Shown here one piece after another: positions 1 to 8,900 of a stretch of DNA of 13,677 nucleotides. Each line of letters starts with the position of its first letter. Position 1 is the first letter of the stretch. Source of the stretch: Pyrinomonas sp040289685 (GTDB lineage: Bacteria > Acidobacteriota > Blastocatellia > Pyrinomonadales > Pyrinomonadaceae). Both the position numbers and the translations under genes were made by a program. The notes under the pieces were generated by a model that saw only the letters and a program-made list of their open reading frames with translations, searched no databases and was not told the origin of the DNA. The stretch lies in the NCBI RefSeq assembly GCF_040289685.1, contig NZ_PSLQ01000079.1, forward strand, positions 1 through 13,677, given 5' to 3'.

Positions 1-1580
1 CCCACCGCTCACGCCGCCGCGCAAGTTCGTCGTCTGCCACTTCGAGCTGCAACAACCCGCGCTCGGCATCCACCGTAATGAGGTCGCCTTCCTCGACCAA
101 AGCGATCTCACCGCCAACGGCCGCCTCTGGGGCGATGTGGCCGACCACCAACCCGTATGTGCCGCCCGAAAAGCGTCCGTCCGTGATCAAGGCGACGCTA
201 TCGCCCAATCCGGCTCCAATGATCGCCGACGTCGGCGCGAGCATCTCGCGCATCCCTGGNNNNNNNNNNNNNNNNNNNNNNNNNNNNNNNNNNNNNNNNN
301 NNNNNNNNNNNNNNNNNNNNNNNNNNNNNNNNNNNNNNNNNNNNNNNNNNNNNNNNNNNNNNNNNNNNNNTCCGCCGTTGTCTGATCCCGGAGACTTTGG
401 CCACCGCTCCCTCGCGCGCCAGATTCCCGCGCAGGATCGCTAAATGTCCGCACGCGTAAAGCGGCGTCGTCCACGGACGTATCACGTCTTGATCGCGCGG
501 CGGCTCGCGGGGCACCTCAGCCAGCGCTTCGGCCACTGTCTGTCCCGTGATGGTAAGCGCGTCGCCGTGCAGCAGGCCGTGTTCAAGCAACGTGCGCATC
601 ACTTGCGGCACGCCGCCCGCACGATGTAGGTCAGTTGCCACGTACCGCCCCGATGGTTTCAAATCACAAAGCACGGGCACGCGCGCGCGCATGGTCTCGA
701 AATCATCGAGCGAAAGCGGCACCTCGGCTGCATGCGCGATCGCCAGCAGATGCAACACGGCGTTGGTCGAACCGCCCGTCGCCATCACCACTGCGATGGC
801 GTTTTCGAACGCTTTGCGCGTCAGGATCTGTCGCGGCAAGAGGCGCCGACGCACGGCCTCGGCCAACACACGCCCGGCGCGCGCTGCATCTTCTGCCTTC
901 TCTTCATCTTCAGCCGCCATGGTCGATGAGCCCGGCAGACTCAACCCCATCGCCTCGATGGCCGCCGACATGGTGTTGGCCGTATACATGCCGCCACACG
1001 CGCCCGCACCGGGGCAGGCGCGCCGTTCGATCTCGCGCAGCTCGCCCTCGTCAATCTGCCCGGCACCGTACTGGCCCACAGCTTCGAACGCGCTGACAAT
1101 CGTCAACTCCCGTTCGCCGTAGCGCCCGGCTTTGATCGTGCCGCCGTAAACAAAGATGGCCGGAACGTTCAACCGCGCGATGGCGATCATCGCGCCGGGC
1201 ATGTTCTTGTCGCACCCGCCGATGGCAAGCAACCCATCGAACTGCTGCGCTTGGCACACGGTTTCAATCGAATCGGCGATCACTTCGCGCGAGACCAAGC
1301 TATAACGCATCCCTTCGGTCCCCATCGAGATCCCGTCGCTGACGGTGATGGTGCCGAAAAGCTGCGGCATGGTCTGCGCTTCGCGCAACGCCGCCATGGC
1401 CCGCTCGGCCAATCTTTGCAATCCGATGTTGCACGGCGTGATGGTGCTGTAACAACTGGCGACGCCGATGATCGGTTTGCCGAAATCGTCGTCGCCGAAC
1501 CCTACGGCGCGTAACATGGCGCGGTTCGGTGTCCGCGCGACGCCTTGCGTGATCGCTCTGCTGCGCCAATTGTCGCTCAT
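1..1580 (-). CDS. ilvD: Dihydroxy-acid dehydratase, partial and interrupted by an assembly gap
   Basis: IlvD dehydrates 2,3-dihydroxy-isovalerate and 2,3-dihydroxy-3-methylvalerate to the 2-keto acids that precede valine/leucine and isoleucine. It is a cytoplasmic Fe-S enzyme. From the ATG at 1580 the frame runs 403 codons to the N gap at 260-370. The three expected cluster cysteines are visible: Cys50 in SCYSTITPCN, Cys123 in GGCDKNMPG (followed by the lysine that is carbamylated in the family) and Cys195 in GACGGMYTANTM. Beyond the gap the protein resumes as PGMREMLAPTSAI and ITDGRFSGGTYG, a typical IlvD C-terminus, and leaves the window at base 1 with perhaps 20-30 residues missing. The pieces on either side of the gap are not in register (112 bases separate the flanking codons), most likely because the gap length is an estimate. 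The start ATG shares one base with the ilvC stop (TGATG), which suggests translational coupling. It is the last visible gene of the ilv operon. Confidence 0.95.
260..370. other. Assembly gap (111 N) within ilvD
   Basis: Every base from 260 to 370 is N. The flanking IlvD segments end at residue 403 (SGIRQRR) and resume at PGMREML. Family members usually have about 38-39 residues between these points, covering the GPARVFD and GDVVVIRYEGP region. That implies about 114-117 missing bases rather than 111, so the run is an approximate scaffold gap and not evidence of a real frameshift. Confidence 0.95.
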
Positions 1581-2596
1581 CAGTTCTCGGCCTCGTCCAC
1601 CAGACGCTCACGTCGCAACCACGCCATCATCTCGCGCAAGTTGGCTCCGACCTTTTCGATCAAGTGCTCGCGCGTCTCGCGTTCCAACTGCTGAAAGCGC
1701 GGTCGCCCTTGCCGGTGCTCGCGCATCCATTCGCGCGCGAAAGCCCCCGACTGAATCTCTGCCAGAATGCCGCGCATGCGCCGCTTGGTCTCGTCATTGA
1801 TGACGATGGGGCCGCGCGTCATGTCACCGTACTGCGCCGTGTTCGAGATCGAATAGCGCATCCCGGAGATGCCGCCCTCGTAAAGCAGATCGACGATCAA
1901 CTTCATCTCGTGCAAACACTCGAAGTAGGCTAGCTCCGGCGTGTAGCCGGCTTCGACCAACGTCTCGAAACCGGCCTTGATGAGCGATGTCAACCCGCCG
2001 CAAAGCACCGCCTGTTCGCCGAACAGGTCCGTCTCCGTCTCCTCGCGAAAGGTCGTCTCGATGATGCCCGCTCGACCGCCGCCGATGGCGACAGCGTAGG
2101 CGAGCGCCGTGCGCCGTACATCGCCCGTCGGATCCTGATGCACGGCGAGCAGACACGGAACGCCGGCACCGCGCGTGTACTCGCGACGTACAAGGTGGCC
2201 CGGTCCTTTGGGCGCGACCATGAAGACCCCAACGTCGGACGGCGGTTTGATGAAGCCGTAATGGATGGCAAAGCCGTGCGAGAAGCCCAAACAGGCACCA
2301 GCGCGCAGATGCCCCGCCACCCATCGCTCGTAAACTTCGGGCGCCACCTCGTCAGGCACGAGCATCATCACGATCTCGGCTTGGGCCGCCGCTTCCGCAA
2401 TCGGCAAGACGCGAAATCCAGCCCGTTCGGCCTTGGCGCGCGTGCGCCCTTCAGAACGCAGCCCGATGATCACATCGCACCCAGAATCGCGCAGGTTGTT
2501 CGCTTGTCCGAACCCTTGACTGCCGTAGCCGATGATGGCGATGCGCCTTCCGCATAGCGCTGTCGGATCAGCATCCTTGTCGTAGTAGAGTTTCAT
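1580..2596 (-). CDS. ilvC: Ketol-acid reductoisomerase, class I
   Basis: IlvC isomerises and reduces acetolactate or acetohydroxybutyrate to the dihydroxy acid using a nicotinamide cofactor and Mg2+. It is the second shared step of branched-chain synthesis. The protein is 338 residues, the usual length of the short class I form. The Rossmann motif GYGSQG is at residues 23-28. Metal and catalytic residues sit at the canonical class I numbers: His107 (FSHGF), Lys130 (APKGPGH), Asp190 and Glu194 (ETETDLFGEQ), Glu226 and Glu230 (ECLHE) and Ser251. The cofactor loop reads GLRSEGRTRAK (45-55), with Arg47 and hydroxyl residues that suit NADPH, though preference cannot be proved by eye. The residues after the Rossmann glycines are FGQANNL rather than the common HAHALNL. 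The reading frame stays open upstream into ilvN, but the ATG at 2596 is the right start: it has a GAGGAG ribosome site 8 bases upstream and begins with the family's usual MKxYYDKDAD. The stop overlaps the ilvD start. Confidence 0.97.
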   Translation of the reverse strand: MKLYYDKDADPTALCGRRIAIIGYGSQGFGQANNLRDSGCDVIIGLRSEGRTRAKAERAGFRVLPIAEAAAQAEIVMMLVPDEVAPEVYERWVAGHLRAGACLGFSHGFAIHYGFIKPPSDVGVFMVAPKGPGHLVRREYTRGAGVPCLLAVHQDPTGDVRRTALAYAVAIGGGRAGIIETTFREETETDLFGEQAVLCGGLTSLIKAGFETLVEAGYTPELAYFECLHEMKLIVDLLYEGGISGMRYSISNTAQYGDMTRGPIVINDETKRRMRGILAEIQSGAFAREWMREHRQGRPRFQQLERETREHLIEKVGANLREMMAWLRRERLVDEAEN

Positions 2597-2616
2597 CTCG
2601 CTCTCTCCTCGGGTGC
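2597..2616 (-). promoter_or_regulatory. Ribosome binding site deciding the ilvC start
   Basis: On the minus strand the bases before the ATG at 2596 read GAGGAGAGAGCGAG. The GAGGAG core gives good spacing and fixes this ATG over upstream in-frame starts that would lie inside ilvN. Confidence 0.75.
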
Positions 2617-2681
2617 AGCAATCGAGGTCGCTCGAAAGCTGAATCGCTTCCATCATCGCCTCAGCAATCGAGACCGCTCGA
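2616..2681. repeat. 20-bp direct repeat at the ilvN end and in the ilvN-ilvC spacer
   Basis: CAGCAATCGAGGTCGCTCGA at 2616-2635 and CAGCAATCGAGACCGCTCGA at 2662-2681 differ at only two positions. The right copy encodes the last residues and stop of IlvN (SSGLDC-stop). The left copy lies in the 64-bp untranslated spacer. The 46-bp offset is not a multiple of three, so this is a partial duplication of the gene end outside the reading frame. Confidence 0.7.
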
Positions 2682-3197
2682 GCGCCAGGCTTCCTCCGCC
2701 ATCTCGCCCTCGGCGGAAGCGATGAGCCGCTCGATCGCCACGCATCCGCTGCGCACCACGTCGCGCACGCCCAACGGACGCAACAGCTCGATGAACGTCG
2801 CGACTTCGCCGCGCGCACCCGTGATCTCCAAGGTTGCCCGCGCGCCCGTGATCTCGATGATCTTGGCATCGAACGAACGCGCGAGCAGCAACAACTCCTG
2901 CCGGTGCGCGCCGGGCGGAGCATCCACACTGATAAGCGCCATCTCGCGTTCAACGTGCGTCTGCTCCGAGACGGGACGCACTTGCTGCACGCGCACGAGC
3001 CGCGCACACTGTTTGACGATCTGCTCGATGGTTCGCTCGTCGCCGTGCGTGGCGACCGTCACGCGCGACCAGCGCGGGTCCAACGTTTGGGCCACCGTCA
3101 AAGCTTCGATATTGAAACCGCGCGCGCTGAAAAGCCCAACGATGCGTGAAAGCTCGCCCGGTTGATCGGCCACCAAGATGGATAAAGTGCGTCGCAT
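2661..3197 (-). CDS. ilvN: Acetolactate synthase small (regulatory) subunit
   Basis: IlvN binds the catalytic IlvB subunit, raises its activity and usually confers feedback inhibition by valine. The protein is 178 residues, within the normal 160-180 range. An ACT domain spans about residues 3-75, with the typical LVADQPGELSRIVGLFSARG and FNIEALTVAQT stretches. A second regulatory domain spans about 85-160 and ends in LLRPLGVRDVVRSG, close to the family pattern of ELLRP followed by a basic, glycine-ending motif. The start ATG at 3197 has only a weak ribosome site (GAAGATC, about 4 bases away), and the related GAAGATC/GAGGATC motif recurs in the upstream spacer repeats. The gene sits 225 bases after ilvB and 64 bases before ilvC, all on the same strand. 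The length and repeats of the ilvB spacer are unusual, because these two subunits are often closely coupled. Confidence 0.95.
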   Translation of the reverse strand: MRRTLSILVADQPGELSRIVGLFSARGFNIEALTVAQTLDPRWSRVTVATHGDERTIEQIVKQCARLVRVQQVRPVSEQTHVEREMALISVDAPPGAHRQELLLLARSFDAKIIEITGARATLEITGARGEVATFIELLRPLGVRDVVRSGCVAIERLIASAEGEMAEEAWRSSGLDC

Positions 3198-3230
3198 AGC
3201 TGATCTTCAACTCGTCTTTCGCCGCCGTTT

Positions 3231-3409
3231 CGCGCGTGCCGAAAGGATCTTTTCTCGGCTAAGGATCTTCTTTTCGGCTTACGTCTCGGTTCGCAATCAA
3301 GCAGGTGCTCTTTGACGCGCGTCGAAAGGATCTTCTTTGGGCGCTGACGAACTGGATCCGTCGCTCGCGCTGTGCCGCTTCGCGCGCGTCGAAAGGATCC
3401 TCTCTCGGG
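3231..3409 (-). repeat. Cluster of short direct repeats in the ilvB-ilvN spacer
   Basis: Read on the coding (minus) strand, the spacer contains three copies of a unit close to GATCCTTTCGACGCGCG, preceded by an A/G-rich stretch. They lie at about 3381-3409, 3314-3341 and 3231-3258. A fourth partial copy (AAGAAGATCCTTAGCCGA) lies at about 3259-3277. The cores are 67 and 83 bases apart. Copies one and two share GATCCTTTCGACGCGCG exactly and copy three differs at two positions. The units do not keep one reading frame, so they are not protein repeats. They could be transcript-level processing or protein-binding elements, or copies of a dispersed genomic repeat. Confidence 0.75.
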
Positions 3410-3422
3410 CGGGCGCGCAACG

Positions 3423-5219
3423 CTACCGCTGTGCTCTTGTGATCATCTCGCGCGCACTCGCACCTGCAGGCACGATCGGGTAGACGTTCTCTTCCTTGCA
3501 AACGCGCACGTCAACCACCGCCACGCCGTCGTGCCCGAGCGCCGCCTGCAACACGTCGCTGAGTTCCGATGGGTGCGTGGCGCGAAAGCCGCCCGCCCCG
3601 TAAGCTTCGGCTAATTTGACGAAATCGGGCGCTACCGACAGGTCCACCTCCGAATACGTCCGATCGTAGAAGAGTTCCTGCCACTGTCGCACCATCCCCA
3701 AATATCGGTTGTTCATGATGACCACTTTGATGGGGAGGTCGTACTGCACAGCCGTAGCAAGTTCCTGATTGGTCATCTGAAAACCGCCGTCGCCAACCAC
3801 GGCGATGACCTGTCGCTCCGGACAGGCGAGCTGCGCACCAATGGCTGCCGGCAAGCCGAAGCCCATCGTTCCGAGTCCCCCGCTCGTGATCAACTGCCGC
3901 GCGCGATTGAATGGATAGAGCTGCGCCACCCACATCTGATGCTGGCCCACATCTGTGCAAATGATCGCTTCGCCCGTCGTCAACCGGCCCAGCTCTGCGA
4001 CGACCTGCTGGGGCCTGATCTCGGCACCGACGGCGTCGTAATCGAGCGGGTAAAGCCTCTGCCACGCTCTTATGCGGTCCCACCAAGCTGTGCGCCGACA
4101 CACGCTTTCGATCAGCTCCGCCCGCCTCCGTGACCTGATCTCGGTGAGCAACGCCGCCAACGACGCGCGCGCATCGCCCGCGACGACGAGGTCAGGTACC
4201 ACCGTCTTGCCGAACTGCGCCGGATCGATGTCGAAATGGACGATGCGCGCTTGCGGCGCAAACGAAGCGAGCCGGCCCGTCACGCGATCGTCAAACCGCG
4301 CCCCCACGGCCAACAGCAGATCGCTTTCAGCTACTGCCATGTTGGCCGCATATGTTCCGTGCATGCCGAGCATGCCGAGACACAGTGGATGGCCGGTCGG
4401 AAAGGCGCCGAGCCCCATCAGCGTCGGCGTGACGGGCAACCTTAGCTCCTCTACCACGGCCCGCAACTCTTCTGTCGCGCCCGCATTGATCACGCCGCCG
4501 CCGACGTAGATCACCGGACGCTCCGCGTTGATGAGCGCCTCGGCGACCGCCCGCAACGCCCGCCGGTCCGGTTCGACCACCTTTCGGCGCCGCGGAAACT
4601 CGACGTGATCAAAGCGCGAGAAACTGCATCGCGCCGCCGAGACATCCTTCGGAACGTCGATCACCACCGGGCCAGGCCGCCCCGACCGCGCCAAATCAAA
4701 AGCCTCGTGCACCACAGCCGCCAGTTCGCTCACGTCGCGCACCAAATAGTTGTGCTTGACGCACGGGCGCGTGATCCCGACCGTATCGATCTCCTGAAAA
4801 GCATCGGTGCCGATCAAGCTCGTCGGCACCTGCCCGGTGATCACCACCAACGGCGTCGAGTCCATGTAAGCGTTGGCGATGCCAGTTACCGCATTAGTCG
4901 CCCCAGGTCCCGATGTCACCAACACGACGCCGACGCGCCCGCAAGCGCGCGCGTACCCTTCCGCCATGTGGACCGCGGCCTGCTCGTGTCGGACCAAGTA
5001 GTGCTTGATCGCATGGCGCGCGCGCCACAGCTCGTCGTAGATGTGCAACACGGCCCCGCCCGGATAACCGAAGATCGCTTCAACCCCCTCGCGCAGCAAC
5101 GCTTCGATCAGTATCTCCGCTCCGCGCGGCATGATCTCGGTTGGCGACTCCCAACGCGAAGTCGCATCATCGTCGCTCTGCGCAACCGCTCCGGAGGAAA
5201 TGTCCGATTCTTTTCGCAT
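3423..5219 (-). CDS. ilvB: Acetolactate synthase large (catalytic) subunit
   Basis: IlvB is the thiamine diphosphate enzyme that condenses two pyruvates, or pyruvate and 2-ketobutyrate, as the first committed step of branched-chain amino acid synthesis. From the ATG at 5219 it is 598 residues. The N-terminal ThDP domain (about 30-200) carries GYPGGAVLHIYDEL and the catalytic glutamate (Glu79 in RHEQAAVHMAEGYARA). The central FAD-type domain is about 220-360. The C-terminal ThDP domain holds the GDGG motif at 476 and ends the cofactor signature with NN at 503-504. The start is uncertain. TTG at 5261 would add 14 residues with no good ribosome site, and ATG at 5132 (MPRGAEIL) would remove 29 residues that look unlike the family core. 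It is the first gene of the ilv operon, with ilvN 225 bases downstream. Confidence 0.95.
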   Translation of the reverse strand: MRKESDISSGAVAQSDDDATSRWESPTEIMPRGAEILIEALLREGVEAIFGYPGGAVLHIYDELWRARHAIKHYLVRHEQAAVHMAEGYARACGRVGVVLVTSGPGATNAVTGIANAYMDSTPLVVITGQVPTSLIGTDAFQEIDTVGITRPCVKHNYLVRDVSELAAVVHEAFDLARSGRPGPVVIDVPKDVSAARCSFSRFDHVEFPRRRKVVEPDRRALRAVAEALINAERPVIYVGGGVINAGATEELRAVVEELRLPVTPTLMGLGAFPTGHPLCLGMLGMHGTYAANMAVAESDLLLAVGARFDDRVTGRLASFAPQARIVHFDIDPAQFGKTVVPDLVVAGDARASLAALLTEIRSRRRAELIESVCRRTAWWDRIRAWQRLYPLDYDAVGAEIRPQQVVAELGRLTTGEAIICTDVGQHQMWVAQLYPFNRARQLITSGGLGTMGFGLPAAIGAQLACPERQVIAVVGDGGFQMTNQELATAVQYDLPIKVVIMNNRYLGMVRQWQELFYDRTYSEVDLSVAPDFVKLAEAYGAGGFRATHPSELSDVLQAALGHDGVAVVDVRVCKEENVYPIVPAGASAREMITRAQR

Positions 5220-5298
5220 CGCTTCGATCCCCGCCCCTTCGACACTCGACGCCCTCTCCAAACGCGAGAGTGCAACTCTACACCCTCTAACGCCTATC

Positions 5299-5345
5299 TG
5301 TAAAATTTATTATTTTTACTTTTTTATAACTGAATTTTTTCGGCA
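5299..5345. promoter_or_regulatory. AT-rich island upstream of ilvB
   Basis: In 5301-5340, 37 of 40 bases are A or T, in sharp contrast with the GC-rich surroundings. It lies 80-120 bases before the ilvB ATG on the minus strand and contains several -10-like words (TTATAA, TAATAA). I could not choose one -35/-10 pair with good spacing. It most likely holds the ilv operon promoter or an UP-like element. No leader peptide rich in Leu, Val or Ile is evident between it and ilvB. Confidence 0.45.
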
Positions 5346-5854
5346 GAAAATCGCAAGACGCGCCGTGGCGACGAGGGCTTACAACCGAAGCTGGCGAGCC
5401 GTGAAGGCTTTGCGTCTGCTGACAAGCACCTAGGGCGCGCAAACATCTTCGTGCGCATTCAGCTATTCGATAAGCACGGTCGAGACCGTTGATCGCTCTT
5501 CTATGGCTGATGCGGCGCGTGTGGCAGAAACAGCCAAGCGATCCATGGAATCCATTCTTGAGAGGCGTCAACCCCTGTTCCGAGTCGGAGACTTTCTCTG
5601 TGAACTGATCGCAGAGGCCAAGGCGGTCCAGAAAAGAAAGAGCTTGCTCCCAACGTCAACTACCGAGGAGATCACAGTCACCGCCTTGGCTTTGCCCTCG
5701 AAGGTGTGACCGCACGCGGCTTAGGCGACATGCCCTGCGTGAACCCAGCTTTAATCCCCGGCGAACATCAGGTTCAGATAGATACAACTGACGCTCGTTG
5801 CGGCGAACAGCAAACACGCGCGTTCAAATTTCCAGCCCGTCCACCTCAAACGAA
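5346..5854. other. Intergenic stretch with no supported gene
   Basis: This region lies between the ilv operon promoter area and the receptor terminator. It holds a small inverted repeat (ACGGTC-GA-GACCGT at 5475-5488) and one weak 68-codon open frame, listed separately. I see no tRNA, no riboswitch I can name and no recognisable protein remnant on either strand. Confidence 0.5.
5503..5709 (+). CDS. Possible small hypothetical protein, weak
   Basis: This is a 68-codon frame from ATG to TGA, beginning MADAARVAETAKRSMES. The predicted protein is hydrophilic and could form amphipathic helices in its first 45 residues. There is no signal peptide or membrane segment and I recognise no family. No ribosome site is visible in front of the ATG, and third-position GC looks lower than in the neighbouring genes. 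It lies alone on the plus strand between two minus-strand units. It may be chance, or a decayed gene. Confidence 0.2.
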   Translation: MADAARVAETAKRSMESILERRQPLFRVGDFLCELIAEAKAVQKRKSLLPTSTTEEITVTALALPSKV

Positions 5855-5889
5855 AAGGGCGTCGAAAGATTTAGCCTTTCGACGCCCTT
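5855..5889 (-). terminator. Rho-independent terminator of the Oar-like receptor gene
   Basis: This is a perfect 14-bp inverted repeat (AAGGGCGTCGAAAG and its complement) with a 7-base loop. On the minus strand it is followed by TTTTCGTTT. It begins 23 bases after the receptor stop, as expected for an intrinsic terminator. Confidence 0.85.
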
Positions 5890-5912
5890 CATGGTGCGAT
5901 GCTTCCGACGAA

Positions 5913-8900
5913 TCAGAAGATCAGCTTCAATCCCATACGCATCGAGCGTCCGCCGCCGTTTGTCAAGTCGTAGTTGAGGAAGCTGCCCGCCTGCGTCGCG
6001 GTCACGTCGTTGGGCGGCACGCCAGTGAATTGCGGATGGTTGAAGATGTTGAAGGCTTCGAGTCGGTATTCGAGCTGCAGCTTCTCCGCGATGCGGAAGA
6101 GCTTGAAGAAGCTCATGTCGAAATTCTCCACTGGATTGGAGCGCTCCGTGTTTCGCCCGAGCGTCGCTGGACCCGGAAAGCCAGAGCCTGCCGGCGCTTG
6201 CACGACGTAGACGTCGTTGCGCGTCACGCACTGTCCGGTGTCGGGGTTACGCAGTCCTGTTGCGCAGACCGACGTCGCCACCACTTGCGCTCGTGTATTG
6301 CGCGGCGCCTTCGGATTGCCGAGATCGGGTCGATCCGAAGCGGTGATGCCATCGCCGTTGCGATCCAAACCGTTGACGATGGTGAAAGGCGCGCCCGATT
6401 GGAAGACCGTTACGCCCGTGATCCGCCAACCGCCGAGCACCTGCCCGAGAAAGCCACGCTTGGGGCCGGGCAGATCCCAGATGTAGCTGATGGTCAACCG
6501 ATGCGCTCGGTGATAGTCCGAAACGCCGTGGTCGAGCTTGAGGCCGCCTTGAAAAGCGGGCACCGAGGCGAGCGCTGAAGCGGTTTGGCCCGTGGCGAAG
6601 ATCTCGCTGATCTGATCGGTCAACTTCGACCAAGTGTAAGCCGTGTTGATTTGAAAACCCTGGGCGAAGCGGCGATCAACGCGCAACTGCATTGAGTGGT
6701 AATTGGAGTTGGCGCCGCTTGACCGATAGCGTCTAATCCCGAGATTTGGATAAAGACGCGCCCCGGTGGTCGGATTGACGATCGGGTTGAGGTCCTCGGT
6801 GACGAAGAGCTTGCGCCCTGCTGAACCGACATAAGCGAGGTCCATCACCAGATCCAACGGCAACTGGCGTTGCAGACCGAGCGACCAACGTTGCGTATAA
6901 GGGTTGCGGATACGCGGGTTGAAGACTGCAGTCTGCGAATCCAACGGCGTCGGAGTGCGCGGCGTCGAAGGGAGCGCGCCCGGATAGAAATTGGCCAATC
7001 CGCGCCCCGAAGAAGGAGCGGTGGTCGTCGTCGAAGTGTTGTTCGGCGAATCGGCGGCGATGTTCGACAGCATGTTATTGAAGAAGGTGTCGTAGCTTAC
7101 TTGGTAGCCGCCGCGAATGACGCTGCGGTCGCGCCCGAACAACCGGCCCAGCAATCCCGTCTCGAAAGCGGGCGAATAGGCGAATCCGACCACGGGACCG
7201 AAGTTGTTGTTATCGACCTCCACGCGGTTCGGCACGAGGAAGTTGGCCGGATCGAAACCGGCGAAGGCCGGATATTTGAAGGCGCTGTTGGCCGGCTGCC
7301 CGAAATTCTCGTAGCGCAAGCCAAGCGTCAAAGTCAGATTGGGCGTCGCCTTCCATGTATCTTGGAAGAAGTAGCTATGCCGAAACAGGTTCGGACGGTA
7401 GAACGGCGTCCCGAAGTTGATGTTGGCTGCGCCGCTCGGCCCGCTGAAGTTGTCGATGAAATTGGCGAAGCTCGTATATCCGCCACCAGGGTTGAAAGCG
7501 AACGAGCCGCGCTCGTTAAAGGGCGGACGCTGACGCGCGCGCTGCCAGAGCAGTTCGACGCCGAAACGGAAGGTATGTTCGCCGTAGACCTTGGTCATCG
7601 TGTCTTGGACGAGGTAGTTGTTGGCTCGGCGGAACTGCGGGATGTTGGTGTTGATGCCGATGCCGGAGACCTCGCTGAAGCCGATGCGTTGCAACGTGAA
7701 GGCGAGCGGCGGAGCCGACGGCGAGATCGGAAACTCGAAGTCGATTTTGCCGTAGGGCGAAACGCGCAGCTCGTTGGTGATTGTCGGATTGATTACCCAC
7801 GTGTAAGTGAAGAGGAGGTTGCGCGAGATGCCTTTGAAATCGGTAGTGAAGAAAGGCGAGTTCATCGCGCTCGGCGTGGTGATCGAATCATCGTCCAGGT
7901 AGCGGACGGAGAGTTTGTGCCGTTCGTTGAAAGAATGGTCGAGGCGAATAACGTATTGTCGATCGTTCGACTTCTGCCCAGCGGACACGCCGATCAACCC
8001 GGTCTCGATGTTGCCACGGTCTATGATCGGGCCCGTTCCGATCGGCCCGATGCCGAGCGCGACGTTGCGCAGCGTGGTGACACCGCGCGCAGCGCCGATG
8101 GCGTTCAGGTAAAGGTCCACGCGCGGGTTGGTTCCCGGCGGGAAGAGCTGCCGTAAGCGCGCAACGCCTGCTTCTGTTGGGACGCGAAACGGACCGAAGT
8201 TGGCCGTCGAGCGGTAACGGTCCCACTGAATGCCGAAGAAGAAGAAGGTCCGATCGCGCCCGTCGATCAAAACCGGTCCGCCTTCGCCGAAACGCGGCAA
8301 GTAAAGCGGGCCGCCGAGTGTTCCGCCGAAGATGTGTTCGGTGAACACGGGCGGTTTGGTCAAACCGTTCAAGCGTTGACCATTGGTCGTCGCATTGAAG
8401 GCTTGCGAAGCGATGAGATAACGCGCTGTCCCATGAAATTGGTTGGTGCCCGATTTGGTAATCAAGTTGAAGATGCCGCCGCCAGCGCGCCCGAACTCGG
8501 CGCTGAACAGCCCCGTCTGGACCGAGACTTCGGCGATGGCATCATCGTTGTTGATCTGCGTTGCCGGACCGGTCACGGAGATGTCATTGTTCTCTGTGCC
8601 ATCGATCAGGTAGTTGTTGCCGCGTGGGCGCTGGCCGTTGACCGAAAACTGCGAGGCATTGCCAAACGACGCGCCGCCGGTCGGCGTCGCCACGCCAGGC
8701 AACAAGCGCGCCAGATCGTATGGATTCAAGCTGGCCGTCGGAAGCGAAGTCACTTGTCGCGGCGTGAAGTTGCCGCCACGCACCGAGTCGCTACGCTGCA
8801 ACAGCTCTCCGGTGCTCGCGCTGACATCGACGATGACTTCGGTGGTGCCCACCTCTAACTGCACGTCAAACGTCGTGACGCGATTGGCCTGCACCTGAAC

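Noticed and set aside
2597..3007. The ilvC frame stays open upstream for another 137 codons, suggesting a fusion or longer protein.
   Set aside because: The extension lies over ilvN in another frame, is arginine/serine-rich shadow sequence, and the ATG at 2596 has a good ribosome site and the family's usual N-terminus.
3198..3422. CRISPR-like array in the ilvB-ilvN spacer.
   Set aside because: Only three full units occur, spacing is uneven (67 and 83 bases), units are degenerate and there are no cas genes.
5287..5571. Leader peptide for attenuation of the ilv operon on the minus strand.
   Set aside because: The 94-codon frame has no run of Leu, Val or Ile codons and no terminator/antiterminator pair could be drawn before ilvB.
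5855..5889. Similarity between the receptor terminator (CCTTTCGACGC) and the ilv spacer repeats, suggesting one repeat family.
   Set aside because: The shared run is about 11 bases in a GC-rich genome and the terminator is fully explained by its own perfect stem.
6870..8156. A 428-codon plus-strand frame inside the receptor gene.
   Set aside because: It is the antisense shadow of a clear Oar-like barrel, with a biased, arginine- and glutamate-rich composition and no start signal.
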